DNA from: Streptomyces sp. CC0208
GTDB taxonomy: Bacteria > Actinomycetota > Actinomycetes > Streptomycetales > Streptomycetaceae
Length of the DNA: 64,000 nt
Direction of reading: 5' to 3'
Assembly: GCF_003443735.1 (NCBI RefSeq)
Contig: NZ_CP031969.1
Location: 8,990,001-9,054,000, forward strand
This document shows positions 35,611 to 44,362 of the stretch, piece by piece. Each line of letters begins with the position of its first letter. The first letter of the stretch is position 1. The position numbers and the translations under genes were made by a program. Under the pieces are notes generated by a model that worked only from the letters and a program-made list of their open reading frames with translations, was not told the DNA's origin and made no database searches.

Positions 35611-35768
35611 CTCGGGGCCTCCGCATCGTTCTCGACCCCGTGCTCGGCGAAGGCGATGAAGTCGCTTGCCGGAAGGCCGTCGAGGTTGTCGGTGCCGGGT
35701 CCGTCGGCGGTGTCGGTCTTCTCGAGGGCCGCCTTCACGTCGTCGTGGTCGAAGTTCTTCTCGGGCAT
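35607..35768 (-). CDS. Small acidic protein coupled to the endolysin
   Basis: Protein of 53 aa from ATG 35768 with GGAAGGA 7 nt upstream. The sequence runs MPEKNFDHDDVKAALEKTDT, ADGPGTDNLDGLPASDFIAF, AEHGVENDAEAPR. It is strongly acidic and has no membrane span, so it is not an ordinary holin. The TGA overlaps the GTG of the amidase gene (GTGA), which supports both starts. The family was not recognised. It could be a regulator or chaperone of the lysin. Confidence 0.7.
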   Translation of the reverse strand: MPEKNFDHDDVKAALEKTDTADGPGTDNLDGLPASDFIAFAEHGVENDAEAPR

Positions 35769-35871
35769 GACGCAGTCCTTCCACTCGCCACTGTTTTGTG
35801 TCGCTGACGGTTCGACCTGCGGCCGGGGACGAATTCTCTCGTCGCCGTAAGGAAGAACACTGGGGGATTGT

Positions 35872-36118
35872 TCAGACGTTGGGGACCTGTAGTTTGTCCC
35901 AACTGGTCTTGCCAGGTTTGCCGTTGGCGGCGGCGCCGTCGAATTCGAGCTTCGTTTGCCAGGCGGCGTAGGATTTCACATCGCCCGGGCCCCATACGTC
36001 GGCGTTGGCGTGGGACTGGTACAGGTCGCAGCCCTTGGCGACGAGTCGGTGGTGCATCGCGGCGATGATCGGCGACTTCCGTCCGGTGTGGAAGAACGAC
36101 GCACCAGGGAACGGCTCG
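35872..36118. repeat. 247-bp direct repeat, copy 2
   Basis: Second copy of the wall-binding-domain DNA, offset by 1050 bp from the first and in the same orientation. Confidence 0.95.
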
Positions 36119-36480
36119 AACTTGGCGGGGGCGCCATCCATGTACTGCTTGTAGGCCCCGTTTGTGAACGTGGACCATTGGTTCCAGTCGTGTGCGTCTT
36201 TGATGGCCCTTGCCGTCTTGGCGTTGTAGAGCGGATCTTTGAGTTTTGCCTCAACCCTGAGTGTGTCCGGTGGGGAGAACTGCCCCGGGTGCTTGAGTGA
36301 GCGTATTTGGAACAAGCCTATGGACGGCCCCCACTTGTGGTCGACCAGATTCTTGTCTCCGATGATGACCGGGTCGCCTTTCGACTCTGCCATGGCGACA
36401 GCCGCGGCGATTTTGATGTCGCTGCCGGTGAACCCTGCCTGTGTGGCGAGTGCGCGCAGCTCAGCCAGGCTCATTTTCAT
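35872..36480 (-). CDS. Lysozyme-like endolysin with shared wall-binding domain
   Basis: Protein of 202 aa from ATG 36480 (GAGGGG 8 nt upstream). The N-terminal 115 residues form a lysozyme/transglycosylase-like domain: TGSDIKIAAAVAMAESKGDP with the catalytic Glu in AESKGD, then GPSIGLFQIRSL and YNAKTARAIKDAHDWNQWST. The C-terminal domain (FPGASFFHTGRKSPIIAAMH to SWDKLQVPNV) is the one also found in the neighbouring amidase. No signal peptide is seen. The two lysins, with different catalytic heads and the same binding tail, suggest a phage- or tailocin-derived lysis unit. No holin or structural genes are visible. Confidence 0.85.
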   Translation of the reverse strand: MKMSLAELRALATQAGFTGSDIKIAAAVAMAESKGDPVIIGDKNLVDHKWGPSIGLFQIRSLKHPGQFSPPDTLRVEAKLKDPLYNAKTARAIKDAHDWNQWSTFTNGAYKQYMDGAPAKFEPFPGASFFHTGRKSPIIAAMHHRLVAKGCDLYQSHANADVWGPGDVKSYAAWQTKLEFDGAAANGKPGKTSWDKLQVPNV

Positions 36481-37075
36481 TCCCGACGCCCCTCTCTGCC
36501 GCTGCAAGCCATCCCTGATGGGCGCTGAACAGAGGAGACCGGGATCCTTGTCGCTGCGCCTCTGTGGGGGCGAACAGCTTCGCGAAGCATGAAATTTCGG
36601 CATTTCTAAGGTATTGCAAGGTCAGGTAGTGGGCAAGCGCAGTGTCGACGACTGGTGCACGGTTGAACGAAATCGTCGCGTACCTCGGTCTGGCCCGTGT
36701 TCACAACTGTCGTGTCGAGTTGAGATCCATGGCCTGCTGGTCGACAACAGTGGGGCGAGTGCTGGATGGGGTCTTCGCCGGGTCGCTGGTCGGGGCACCC
36801 GTTCTCTGACCGCCGGCACAGTGTGCTGCGGTTCGCTCAGCTGAAGGCCCCATGCCGATGCGTCGTCCCTCCGCTGCGCCCTGGCGCCCACCTGATCCTG
36901 CGACAGTTGTGGCTGCGTCAGCCGCGTCTGACTCTTGACTATTGCCATCAAGAGAGGTCTGGTCGTGTGAGCCTCGGCAGACGGGGTCGGCCGTCTGCGC
37001 TCCTCGGTAGCGCGCCGCCGAGTTCGGCGCGAACTGGTCGTGGTGAAGCCTCCGAACCCCCAACAAGGAGTCCGC
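36481..37075. other. Gap of 595 bp between endolysin and esterase
   Basis: Upstream region of two divergent genes. No supported coding sequence. Codon use in the open frames is not protein-like. Confidence 0.4.
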
Positions 37076-38350
37076 ATGGCACCGCATATCAGCCGTCGCA
37101 CCGTACTGACCGCCGGAGCGAGCGCTGCCGGCCTCTCCCTGCCCGGCGTTGCCGCGTCCGCAGACGACCGTGCGACCACCAGCGTGAGATTCACCCTGAA
37201 CGCCCGCGTGCTCGACGGCGGAGAACAGGTCACGTCGATCACTCTCAGGACCTCCCGGCTCGGCCCGATCGACCCGGCCGGCCTGACCACCGACACCTTC
37301 AGCGTGCACGCCAAGGCCGTCAGCCCGTTTCCCGTGGCCCCGGACGACATCATCTTCGGCGAGTACGACCTCGACCGTACGGTGACCGCGGTCCGGCTCG
37401 ACCACCGCGGCGACATCGTGCTCGAACTGAGCCATGGCGAGGGGCAATCCGGGGGCGGCACCCTCGGCTACCTCGCGGGCGCGGGCCGCAACGTGATGCT
37501 CGACCTCGTCTACACCCTCACTCAGCACGCCCCGATCCCCTTACGCAACCACCGTTCGATCACCATCGACGACTTCGTGCAGGACCGGCGACTGTCGGAC
37601 CCCGAGGTGGATGCCTTCAGCTCGCACGTCTCCGGCTCGGGAATGAAGTACCGCCTGTACTCGCCCACCGCCCCCCACGCTTCCCGGCACAGGAGGCGTC
37701 CGCTGATCGTGTGGCTGCACGGCGGAGGTGAGGGCGCCTCCCTGCCCAATGACTACTACGACAACGAGACCACGCTGCGCGCCAACCGCGGTGCCCTGGG
37801 CTTCGCCACCCCCCAGGCACAGCGCATCTTCGACGGCGCGTACGTCCTCGCCCCGCAGAGCACCTCGTACTGGATGGAGGACGGCCCCCGCTTCGCCCCC
37901 CTCATCCACGAGATCATCAGCGACGTCACGCGCCGCCACCACGTCGACCACAACCGGATATACGTCGCGGGCTGCAGTAACGGCGGCTACATGAGTCTGA
38001 AGATGACCACCGTCTATCCCACTATGTTTGCCGCATCGGTTCCGATCTGTGGCGTCGTCGCGTCGTTCCCGCCCGGCGGTGCGGCCCTGATTCCCGACGG
38101 CGACCTGGCCCGGATCAGCACCCCCACCTGGCTCGTCACCTCCCGCGACGACACCACCGTGGACCCGCAGGCCAACACCGTGCACGCGCACGACGTGATT
38201 CCCGGTTCCCTGATGACGCTCTACGACCACGTCGTCCGGAACGGCCACCAGTTCGACGGCCATTGGTCGTGGATCTACGTCGCCCGCAACGACCCCAGCA
38301 TCGGCGGAACTCACATCTGGCAGTGGATGGCAGCCCGGCACCGTCACTGA
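37076..38350 (+). CDS. Tat-exported esterase/prolyl-oligopeptidase-like hydrolase
   Basis: Secreted serine hydrolase of 424 aa, ATG 37076 behind AAGGAG. A twin-arginine signal is present (ISRRTVLTAGASAAGLSLPG, cleavage after about residue 28). An N-terminal Ig-like esterase domain (about 30-165) is followed by an alpha/beta hydrolase domain. The latter has PLIVWLHGGGEGASL with the oxyanion loop and YVAGCSNGGYMSLKMTTVYP with the nucleophile serine near residue 300. Aspartate and histidine candidates are SRDDTTVD and NGHQFDGHWSW. Family members are feruloyl- or polyester-type esterases. One Leu codon (156, at 37541) is TTA, so full translation should depend on bldA tRNA. Confidence 0.87.
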   Translation: MAPHISRRTVLTAGASAAGLSLPGVAASADDRATTSVRFTLNARVLDGGEQVTSITLRTSRLGPIDPAGLTTDTFSVHAKAVSPFPVAPDDIIFGEYDLDRTVTAVRLDHRGDIVLELSHGEGQSGGGTLGYLAGAGRNVMLDLVYTLTQHAPIPLRNHRSITIDDFVQDRRLSDPEVDAFSSHVSGSGMKYRLYSPTAPHASRHRRRPLIVWLHGGGEGASLPNDYYDNETTLRANRGALGFATPQAQRIFDGAYVLAPQSTSYWMEDGPRFAPLIHEIISDVTRRHHVDHNRIYVAGCSNGGYMSLKMTTVYPTMFAASVPICGVVASFPPGGAALIPDGDLARISTPTWLVTSRDDTTVDPQANTVHAHDVIPGSLMTLYDHVVRNGHQFDGHWSWIYVARNDPSIGGTHIWQWMAARHRH

Positions 38351-38671
38351 CAGGCGGGCAGGGGGTGCCCCTGTCTCTTTGGCCAAGCGGATTGGGGCGT
38401 TGTTTCAGTCTGTGGGCGTGGGATGGATGCCCTTGTGTGAGTGGATCCGCCTGCTGGGACGTCGGTGGAGCGAACTGCCTCGTAGCGGTGGCGGTCGGAT
38501 CGTGCCCGGCCGCCAGAGGCGCGAATCTGTGCGGGAGGTGTCCCGCCCGAACCGGGTTTAGCGGTTGATGAACTGCAGGTCCTCGGAACCTTCTGGCGCC
38601 ATGGAGCCAGCCGAGCACGGGCGGGTCGGGAGGGGCAAGGTATTCATCTCATCTCGCCCTGACGACTGACT
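38351..38671. other. Gap without recognised gene
   Basis: Short frames only. Nothing supportable between the esterase and the following transposase remnant. Confidence 0.4.
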
Positions 38672-39553
38672 GCCGCTGAGCGGGAGTTCGGCGAGCAGAT
38701 CCGGATGGTCGCCTGTGAGCGGTTCGAGTCTGGGGTGAAGAACGAGCAGATCGCAGCCGAGCTGCGGGTGTCGCGGCGCTCGGGATCTGTTCCGGTGCGC
38801 GGTTGGAGCCGCGTTGTCCGAGGGTCCTGCCGCGGACGGTTGGGCTGACCAGCGCGGGACCCTGGGCAGGGTCAAGCTGCTGATCGGGCGGATGTTCCAG
38901 GTGTCGTACAGCGTGCGCGGGGTGTGGGGGCTGTTGCGGCACAACGGGGCTGGTCCTAGGAGGTGCCCCGCGCGGCGGGCGGTGAAGGGGATGAGCAGGC
39001 GATCGCGCTGTGGAAGAAGGCGGTGCTGGCCGCGTGGAACCACGGCCGCCGAAGGCCAAGAACTGGGGCCGGTGTGGACGGACTCCGGTGGTCACGGTGC
39101 GAGGGCGTGGCTCGGGGCGGGTGTCGATCGCCGGGCCGACCTGCTGCCGTCCCGGGCACCGCAGTCACCTGGTCTTCCGGCTGCACGTCTACCGCGGTCG
39201 GCGGGGGAGAAGAAGGGTTTCGGCTGGACCGACTACCGCGACCTGCTGGCCGCCGCACAACGGCAGCTCGGTGCGCCGCTGGTCGTCGTGTGGGACAGCG
39301 TGCGCACCCACTGGATGCCGGGCCTGCGCACCTAAGCCGCCGAGCACGCCTGGCTGACGCTGGCCGCGCTGCCCACCTACGCCCCGGAGCTGAACCCCAT
39401 CGAGGGCATCTGGTCGCTGATAATCGAGGGCCACTGGCGAACGTCGTGGTCACCGACCTGGACGGTTTGCTGTCCGCCGTCCGCTTCGCCCTCGAACGGA
39501 TCCAGTACCGCCCCGAGCTGGTCGACGACTGTCTGACCGAGACCGGCCTGATC
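38672..39553 (+). mobile_element. IS630-family transposase, heavily decayed
   Basis: Ordered fragments in several frames: LTAAEREFGEQIRMVACERF and VKNEQIAAELRVSRRS (helix-turn-helix), then GRVKLLIGRMFQVSYSVRGV with LLRHNG. DEQAIALWKKAVLAAWNHGR, APLVVVWDSVRTHWMPGLRT, an in-frame TAA at about 39334, and AEHAWLTLAALPTYAPELNP with IEGIWSLI follow, and then VVVTDLDGLLSAVRFALERI. This is a different IS630 subgroup from the intact copy at the window start. Frameshifts and the stop make it inactive. Confidence 0.8.
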
Positions 39554-39674
39554 ATCAGCCCGTCCGGATCCCCAACCCCGACAACAGCCATGTCCCGGAA
39601 AGCGCGAGGAACTCCAGTGATGTGATGCCGCTCACGTCGCGTCACGGGAACGACGGGAGCGGTGTCTTGGGGGC

Positions 39675-40418
39675 ATGACCGACACGAAGCAGTCCACAGT
39701 CCTGATCACCGGCGCCAACAAGGGCCTGGGCCACGAGGCCGCCCGCCGCCTCGGAAAGCTGGGATGGAAGGTGTTCCTCGGCTCCCGGGACGAGGATCGG
39801 GGCCGCGAGGCCGCCGAGAAGCTGGCCGCCGACGGCATCGACGTCGTCCTGGTCCCGCTCGACGTCACCTCGGAGGAGTCCGTGGCGGCCGCCGAGGAAC
39901 TGGTCCGCACGCACACCGACCGGCTGGACGTCCTGATCAATAACGCCGGCGCGCCGGGCCACGCGATCCACCCCGCCCAGGCGACCGTCGCCGAGGTCCA
40001 CGCCGTCTACGACACCAACGTGTACGGCCCGATCCGCGTCACCCACGCCTTCCTGCCGCTGCTGCAGGCCGCCGACCACCCGCGGGTGGTGATGGTGTCC
40101 AGCGCCGTCGGGGCATTCTCCGTGGTGACCGATCCGGAGCAGCCGGTTTCGAAGATGCACGAGCTCGCTTACAGCTCCTCCAAGGCGGCGCTGAACATGC
40201 TCACCATCCGCTACGCGCAGGCGTTCCCCGGCATCAAGTTCAACGCGGCCACCCCCGGGGAAGTCGTGAACCACACCTTCGCGGCCACCGACATGAACAA
40301 CAACATGGGCCAGCTGACCGTGACCGAGGGCACCGATTCGATCGTTCGCCTGGCACTGCTGGACCCAGACGGCCCGAGCGGGACCTTCACAGATCGACTC
40401 GGCCCCATACCGTGGTGA
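39675..40418 (+). CDS. Short-chain dehydrogenase/reductase
   Basis: Classical SDR of 247 aa that should use NADP(H): TGANKGLGHEAARRL (about residues 13-27) with SRDEDRG after strand 2. VLINNAG (about 86-92), MVSSAVGAFS (catalytic Ser) and YSSSKAALN (Tyr and Lys) are all intact. The plant carbonyl-reductase/menthone-like subgroup shares the GANKGLG form. The substrate is unknown. The ribosome site is a G-run before ATG 39675. It lies downstream of a decayed IS630 element and convergent with a serine hydrolase. Confidence 0.92.
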   Translation: MTDTKQSTVLITGANKGLGHEAARRLGKLGWKVFLGSRDEDRGREAAEKLAADGIDVVLVPLDVTSEESVAAAEELVRTHTDRLDVLINNAGAPGHAIHPAQATVAEVHAVYDTNVYGPIRVTHAFLPLLQAADHPRVVMVSSAVGAFSVVTDPEQPVSKMHELAYSSSKAALNMLTIRYAQAFPGIKFNAATPGEVVNHTFAATDMNNNMGQLTVTEGTDSIVRLALLDPDGPSGTFTDRLGPIPW

Positions 40419-40795
40419 TCGCCCGACCGCCTGCGGACCGGTCCACGGATCGCCGGCCATGGTGTTGCAACAACTGACGGCGCGTGGCCCGCTGCCGCAG
40501 TAGAAGCGAGCCGGGAAGGCCGCGGAGACGCTACGGGGCTCGGACGGTGACCGGTAGGGAGCGTGGCCCAGAACCCCGGAACATGCGCCAATGACCTCTC
40601 TGCGGCCCGATGACCGTGAGCGTCCAGGGCGGCGACGTCATCATGCAACTGGGGCCGTAGAAACAGCGGTTCACTCTGCGGTACTACGAAGGCGATCCCT
40701 TCAGCTCCTGCACGATGAGGCTCGCGGTCACTGAGCGTTTGCACAGGCGCGGTTACGGGGTGGGAACGATTGCACCCGGCCCCACCGGGCCCGAT
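40419..40795. other. Convergent gap without recognised gene
   Basis: This stretch of 377 bp lies between two convergent genes. No coding sequence supported. Repeated CCGGCCCCACC words near 40770-40810 could form weak stems. Confidence 0.4.
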
Positions 40796-42019
40796 TCACC
40801 GGACCCGGCCCCACCCCGACCGCGGAGCAATCGCCCCGTCGTAAACGTTCCCCGGCGTGACAATCCCGGTCACCGCCCGGGCCAGCAGCGTCGACGGCTC
40901 CTGGCCTCCGCTGCTGATGTCCGTGTTGATCATGATGACCAGGGTTGCCTTCTTCGAGGGCAGATACACCGTCACTGTCTGGTACCCGGGGATCGAACCG
41001 TTGTGGCCGATCCATCCTGCCGTCTCGAAGATGCCGAGGCCGTAACTCAGGCCCGCAATCCCGGTCGGCAGCGTCTTGAGCCTCTGCGCCTGGGTCTGGG
41101 CGCTGAGTAGCGATCCGGTTGCGACGATCGGCGCCCAGCGGCGCAAGTCGTGCAGATTGGAGATCATCGCGCCGGCCGCCCAGGCCCAGCTGGGGTTCCA
41201 GTTGGTGGTGTCGGCCACCTCGCCGGTCAGGGTCTGGTTCGTGTAGCCGTGCGGGTGTGGCTCGGGGAATTCCGGACCCTGGGGGAGCAGCGTGTGGTGC
41301 AGACGGGCCGGCCGCAGCACCCGGCTCTCGATGAAGTCGGCGAGGCACTGGCCGCTGACCTTCTCGATCACCAGGCCCAGGAGGACCAGGTTGGTGTTGG
41401 AGTACTGAAACTGCGTGCCCGGCGCGAAGGTGTTGTCGTGGCGGTAGCCGTACGCGAGTACCTCCTGCGGGGTGAAGTAGCGCTGCGGGTCGCTCAGCAG
41501 GGCGTGGGCGAAGTCCGGGTCGGCGCTGTAGGGGAACAGGCCGCTGCGCATCCCGGCCAGGTGGCGCAGGGTGATGCGGTGGCCGTCCGGTACGCCGTCG
41601 ACGTAGTGGGAGATCGGGTCGTCCAGGCGGATCCGGCCGTCGTCTACGAGTGTGAGCAGCGCGGTGACCGTGAACGTCTTGGTCTCGCTGCCGATGCGTA
41701 GGAAGACATCGGAGGCCATCGGGCGGCGGGTGGCGGTGTCGGCGACGCCGGTCGCGCGGACGTAGCTTCCCTTGCCGGGCAGCCAGACGCCGACTACGGC
41801 ACCGGGGATGCCTGCCTGCCGGCGGACGTCCTCGATCGTCCTGTCCAGGCGGGCGGTCAGTTCGGGGCCGAGGCCGCCCGGCGGGTGGTCGTCCCCGTAG
41901 TGCCGGTCGATCCCTGTGGTCTGAGCGGTGGCGGCGGGAGCCGCTGTCGTGGGGACCAGGGCGGCGCACGCCACGAACAGCGTTGCGGCGAGCATCCGGA
42001 GGTGGGGGGTGCGGCGCAT
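40796..42019 (-). CDS. Secreted serine hydrolase, D-Ala-D-Ala carboxypeptidase / class C beta-lactamase family
   Basis: Exported protein of 407 aa with a Sec signal peptide (MLAATLFVACAALVPTTAAP). All three penicillin-recognising motifs are present: S111-x-x-K114 in GSETKTFT, Y206-S-N in QYSNTN and H339-N-G in IGHNGSIPGY. Streptomyces R61-type DD-carboxypeptidases have the same arrangement, including a Tyr and a His-x-Gly box. The role may be peptidoglycan trimming, D-aminopeptidase or esterase activity. No lipobox or membrane tail is seen. Confidence 0.9.
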   Translation of the reverse strand: MRRTPHLRMLAATLFVACAALVPTTAAPAATAQTTGIDRHYGDDHPPGGLGPELTARLDRTIEDVRRQAGIPGAVVGVWLPGKGSYVRATGVADTATRRPMASDVFLRIGSETKTFTVTALLTLVDDGRIRLDDPISHYVDGVPDGHRITLRHLAGMRSGLFPYSADPDFAHALLSDPQRYFTPQEVLAYGYRHDNTFAPGTQFQYSNTNLVLLGLVIEKVSGQCLADFIESRVLRPARLHHTLLPQGPEFPEPHPHGYTNQTLTGEVADTTNWNPSWAWAAGAMISNLHDLRRWAPIVATGSLLSAQTQAQRLKTLPTGIAGLSYGLGIFETAGWIGHNGSIPGYQTVTVYLPSKKATLVIMINTDISSGGQEPSTLLARAVTGIVTPGNVYDGAIAPRSGWGRVR

Positions 42020-42285
42020 CGGCGGGGCTTCTTTCAGTCGCGGGCTCGGATGGCCGCAACATCACCATCGGCAACGCGTCGAAAAGGGCCCCCACAGATC
42101 ACGTACCGGTGAGTCCACTCGTTCGGAGCCGCGCAGGTGATCGGCATGGTTCCTGGCCCAGGGCCGTCCCACGGTTCGCTGATGCATGCGGTCGCCGTCT
42201 CGCAGCGACCTCTTGCCCATGCCGGCACTGTCCCGCGCCGCTCTCGCCGGGTGCGGTCGCCGAGGACGCGGATGACAGGGCCCGG

Positions 42286-42521
42286 CTACAGGGCTTGGCT
42301 GGACGGCATCCACTGCAGCGCGTCGGTGCTGACGGCGAGGTGGAGGCCGTAGTCCGTACCGAGGTTTCTCGGTGACTGGGTGAAGTAGGCCATGACGAAC
42401 GGGGAGGCCGTCGCGGCGTTCGCGGACTGGCTGCCGAGGGTCAGCGTGCCGGTCATGGACAGCGGCACGGCCGCGGCCATGCCGAGGAAGAGCCGGCGTG
42501 AGGGGAGGGGGGTGCGCTCAT
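42286..42521 (-). pseudogene. GH43-like protein, 5' fragment with frameshift
   Basis: ATG 42521 has GGAAG at 7 nt. It is followed by codons that reach the signal peptide PSRRLFLGMAAAVPLSMTGT only if one base is added to a six-G tract at 42507-42512. The mature start reads ASPFVMAYFTQSPRNLGTDY and GLHLAVSTDALQWMP, the first strand of a GH43-type five-bladed propeller. The frame then stops after SSQAL. Thus only the first about 75 codons survive. It lies directly downstream of two intact arabinofuranosidase genes on the same strand and was probably a member of that set. The 42020-42285 stretch has no gene. Confidence 0.75.
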
Positions 42522-42610
42522 CTGGTACTTCCGGGGCGTAGGAAGGTGCGGGCGGATGGAGAACCCGTGGGCGGCCCCTGCCCGAAGCCGCCCACGGATT
42601 CGGTCCCACG

Positions 42611-44179
42611 TCAGTTCCAGGGAGCCGCGGTGAGCCAGCTGGTGTCCTGGGCCCACGACGTCGTGTTGTCCCAGGCGTTGGTGCCGCCGTTGCTGGCGAT
42701 GTAGGCCGTGTAGTTGTAGTGGCGGATGTACTTGGTCGGGAAGTTGGCGGACTGGAAGGAGGTGCCGACGCCGCTGTTGCCCGCGGTGGGGCAGAAGGTG
42801 GCGTCCTTCGCGAACGAGCTGCCGCCGTTGTCCGTGTTCAGGTAGAGCTGGTAGTTGGAGTGGCGCAGGTACTGGCCGGGTTTGTCGGCGGACTCGAAGG
42901 ACAGGCAGGAGGTGTTGGCCAGTCCGGCGCGGACGATCCAGGTGGCGTTGGCCTTGTCGGTGGCCGGGCTGGCGGAGTTGATGCTGGAGATGACGACCTT
43001 GGTGTCGGCGCTGTTGTGGCGCAGGTAGTGGGAGGTGCAGCAAGGCGAGGTGGTGGCCTGCAGGGAGATCCGGGAGCCGGGGGTGAGGGTTCCGGTGCTG
43101 GTCGAGCCGCTGTTGTAGCCGGCGGCGGTGATGTTGGCCTGTACGGCGTTCTCGGTGGCGTCCGAGGGGTAGCCCTGGGTCATGACGCCTTCGTAGAAAG
43201 TGCCTTGGCCGGTGTTGCTGTTGTCACCGCCGATGCCGAGGATGATCGCGCCCTGCTTCTTCATCGGGTTGTAGCCGGTGTCGTTGGGGCGCACGCCGTC
43301 GTAGAAGGTGGACAGGCTGCCCGACTGGGCGTTGCCGCCGCGGATGGCCCAGTGGTTGGGGCCGCCCTTGACGATGGCGGTTGTGAACCGGTGGTTGATG
43401 GTCGGGTCGCTCGCGTTGACGCCGCGGTTGACTCCGGAGAACAGACCGTTCTCCAGGTCGGCCATGATCCAGGGGCCGGTGCCGCTGCCGGAGCCCCAGC
43501 CCGTGCTGGTGCCGAAGTAGATGGCCTCCATGGTGCCGTTGCCGTCGTCGTTGCCGGTCGTCTCGGCGTTGCCGTAGTCGAAGCAGCAGCCGCCGTTGAC
43601 GTGCGTGCCGTCGAAGATGGCGTACATGCCCTCGGGCTGGTCGCCGGTGGCGATGCCGTTGGTGTTGTTGTTGCGGTAGCCGGTGCCGGGCGCCACGTAG
43701 ACGCCGTACGCCTTGTGCCCGCCGACGGTGACCGGCGCCTCGAAGGCGTTGGCCAGGTTGTCGTTCCCGTTCTCCGCCGGACCGGGCCAGTAGCCCTTGA
43801 GCGCCTGGGTGAGGTTGTTGTGCTTGGGCGACTGGTCGTAGATGACGGTGATGACGCAGCTGGTGTTCGCGCAGAACGAGTCCTGCTGCGCGGCGTCGGC
43901 GTATCCGCCCGCGCTCAGCAGGCCGATGTCCTTGGTCGCGTTGTCGGAGGCGCGCTTGACCTGGTAGAGCGGGCCGTTGTAAGCCCCGTACAGGGCGCGG
44001 GTGGTGCTGTGTGCCGCGACGCAGGGTGTGTTGCCCGCGGCGTAGATGTCGCACGGCCCCTGGGTGGCAGCCTGCGAGGGGGCAGCTGTGGCGGTGAGCA
44101 GGCCGGCGGTGAGGGCGGCAGTGGCTCCTGCCGCCAGCAGCGCGCGTCTGGCGCGGCGTATCCACTGTTTCTTGATCAT
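42611..44179 (-). CDS. abfB: Secreted alpha-L-arabinofuranosidase B, GH54-CBM42
   Basis: Removes terminal arabinofuranose from arabinan and arabinoxylan. Protein of 522 aa with a signal peptide (MIKKQWIRRARRALLAAGAT onward, cleavage after SQAA near residue 38). The GH54 catalytic domain (about 39-355) opens with GPCDIYAAGNTPCVAAHSTT, includes the vicinal cysteines in NGGCCFDYGNAET and the expected nucleophile Glu in GNGTMEAIYFG. A CBM42 arabinose-binding beta-trefoil (about 365-522) has three repeats marked by HYLRHNS, QYLRHSN and KYIRHYNY. It is probably co-expressed with the upstream GH43-CBM42 gene, whose stop lies 184 bp before this start. Confidence 0.93.
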   Translation of the reverse strand: MIKKQWIRRARRALLAAGATAALTAGLLTATAAPSQAATQGPCDIYAAGNTPCVAAHSTTRALYGAYNGPLYQVKRASDNATKDIGLLSAGGYADAAQQDSFCANTSCVITVIYDQSPKHNNLTQALKGYWPGPAENGNDNLANAFEAPVTVGGHKAYGVYVAPGTGYRNNNTNGIATGDQPEGMYAIFDGTHVNGGCCFDYGNAETTGNDDGNGTMEAIYFGTSTGWGSGSGTGPWIMADLENGLFSGVNRGVNASDPTINHRFTTAIVKGGPNHWAIRGGNAQSGSLSTFYDGVRPNDTGYNPMKKQGAIILGIGGDNSNTGQGTFYEGVMTQGYPSDATENAVQANITAAGYNSGSTSTGTLTPGSRISLQATTSPCCTSHYLRHNSADTKVVISSINSASPATDKANATWIVRAGLANTSCLSFESADKPGQYLRHSNYQLYLNTDNGGSSFAKDATFCPTAGNSGVGTSFQSANFPTKYIRHYNYTAYIASNGGTNAWDNTTSWAQDTSWLTAAPWN

Positions 44180-44362
44180 GAAGAACTCCTACGCAGAGTG
44201 GAGTGGGAAATGAGTGGACTCCCGGGTGCCGCCATCACGGCGGCGGCCCGGCCCCGCCGCTGGCTCCGGGGGCCGGCCAGGGCGGCGAGCGCCGTCGCCG
44301 GAGCTTGTTGGGTCCGCCGGAGAAGCGGCGGACTCCGCAGAGCGCTCCGTGACACGGTCGCG
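44180..44362. other. Intergenic spacer between two arabinofuranosidase genes
   Basis: Contains an interrupted GC-rich inverted repeat around CTCCGCAGAGCGCTCCG and GGAGAAGCGGCGGACTCCG that may end transcription partially. No gene. Confidence 0.35.
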
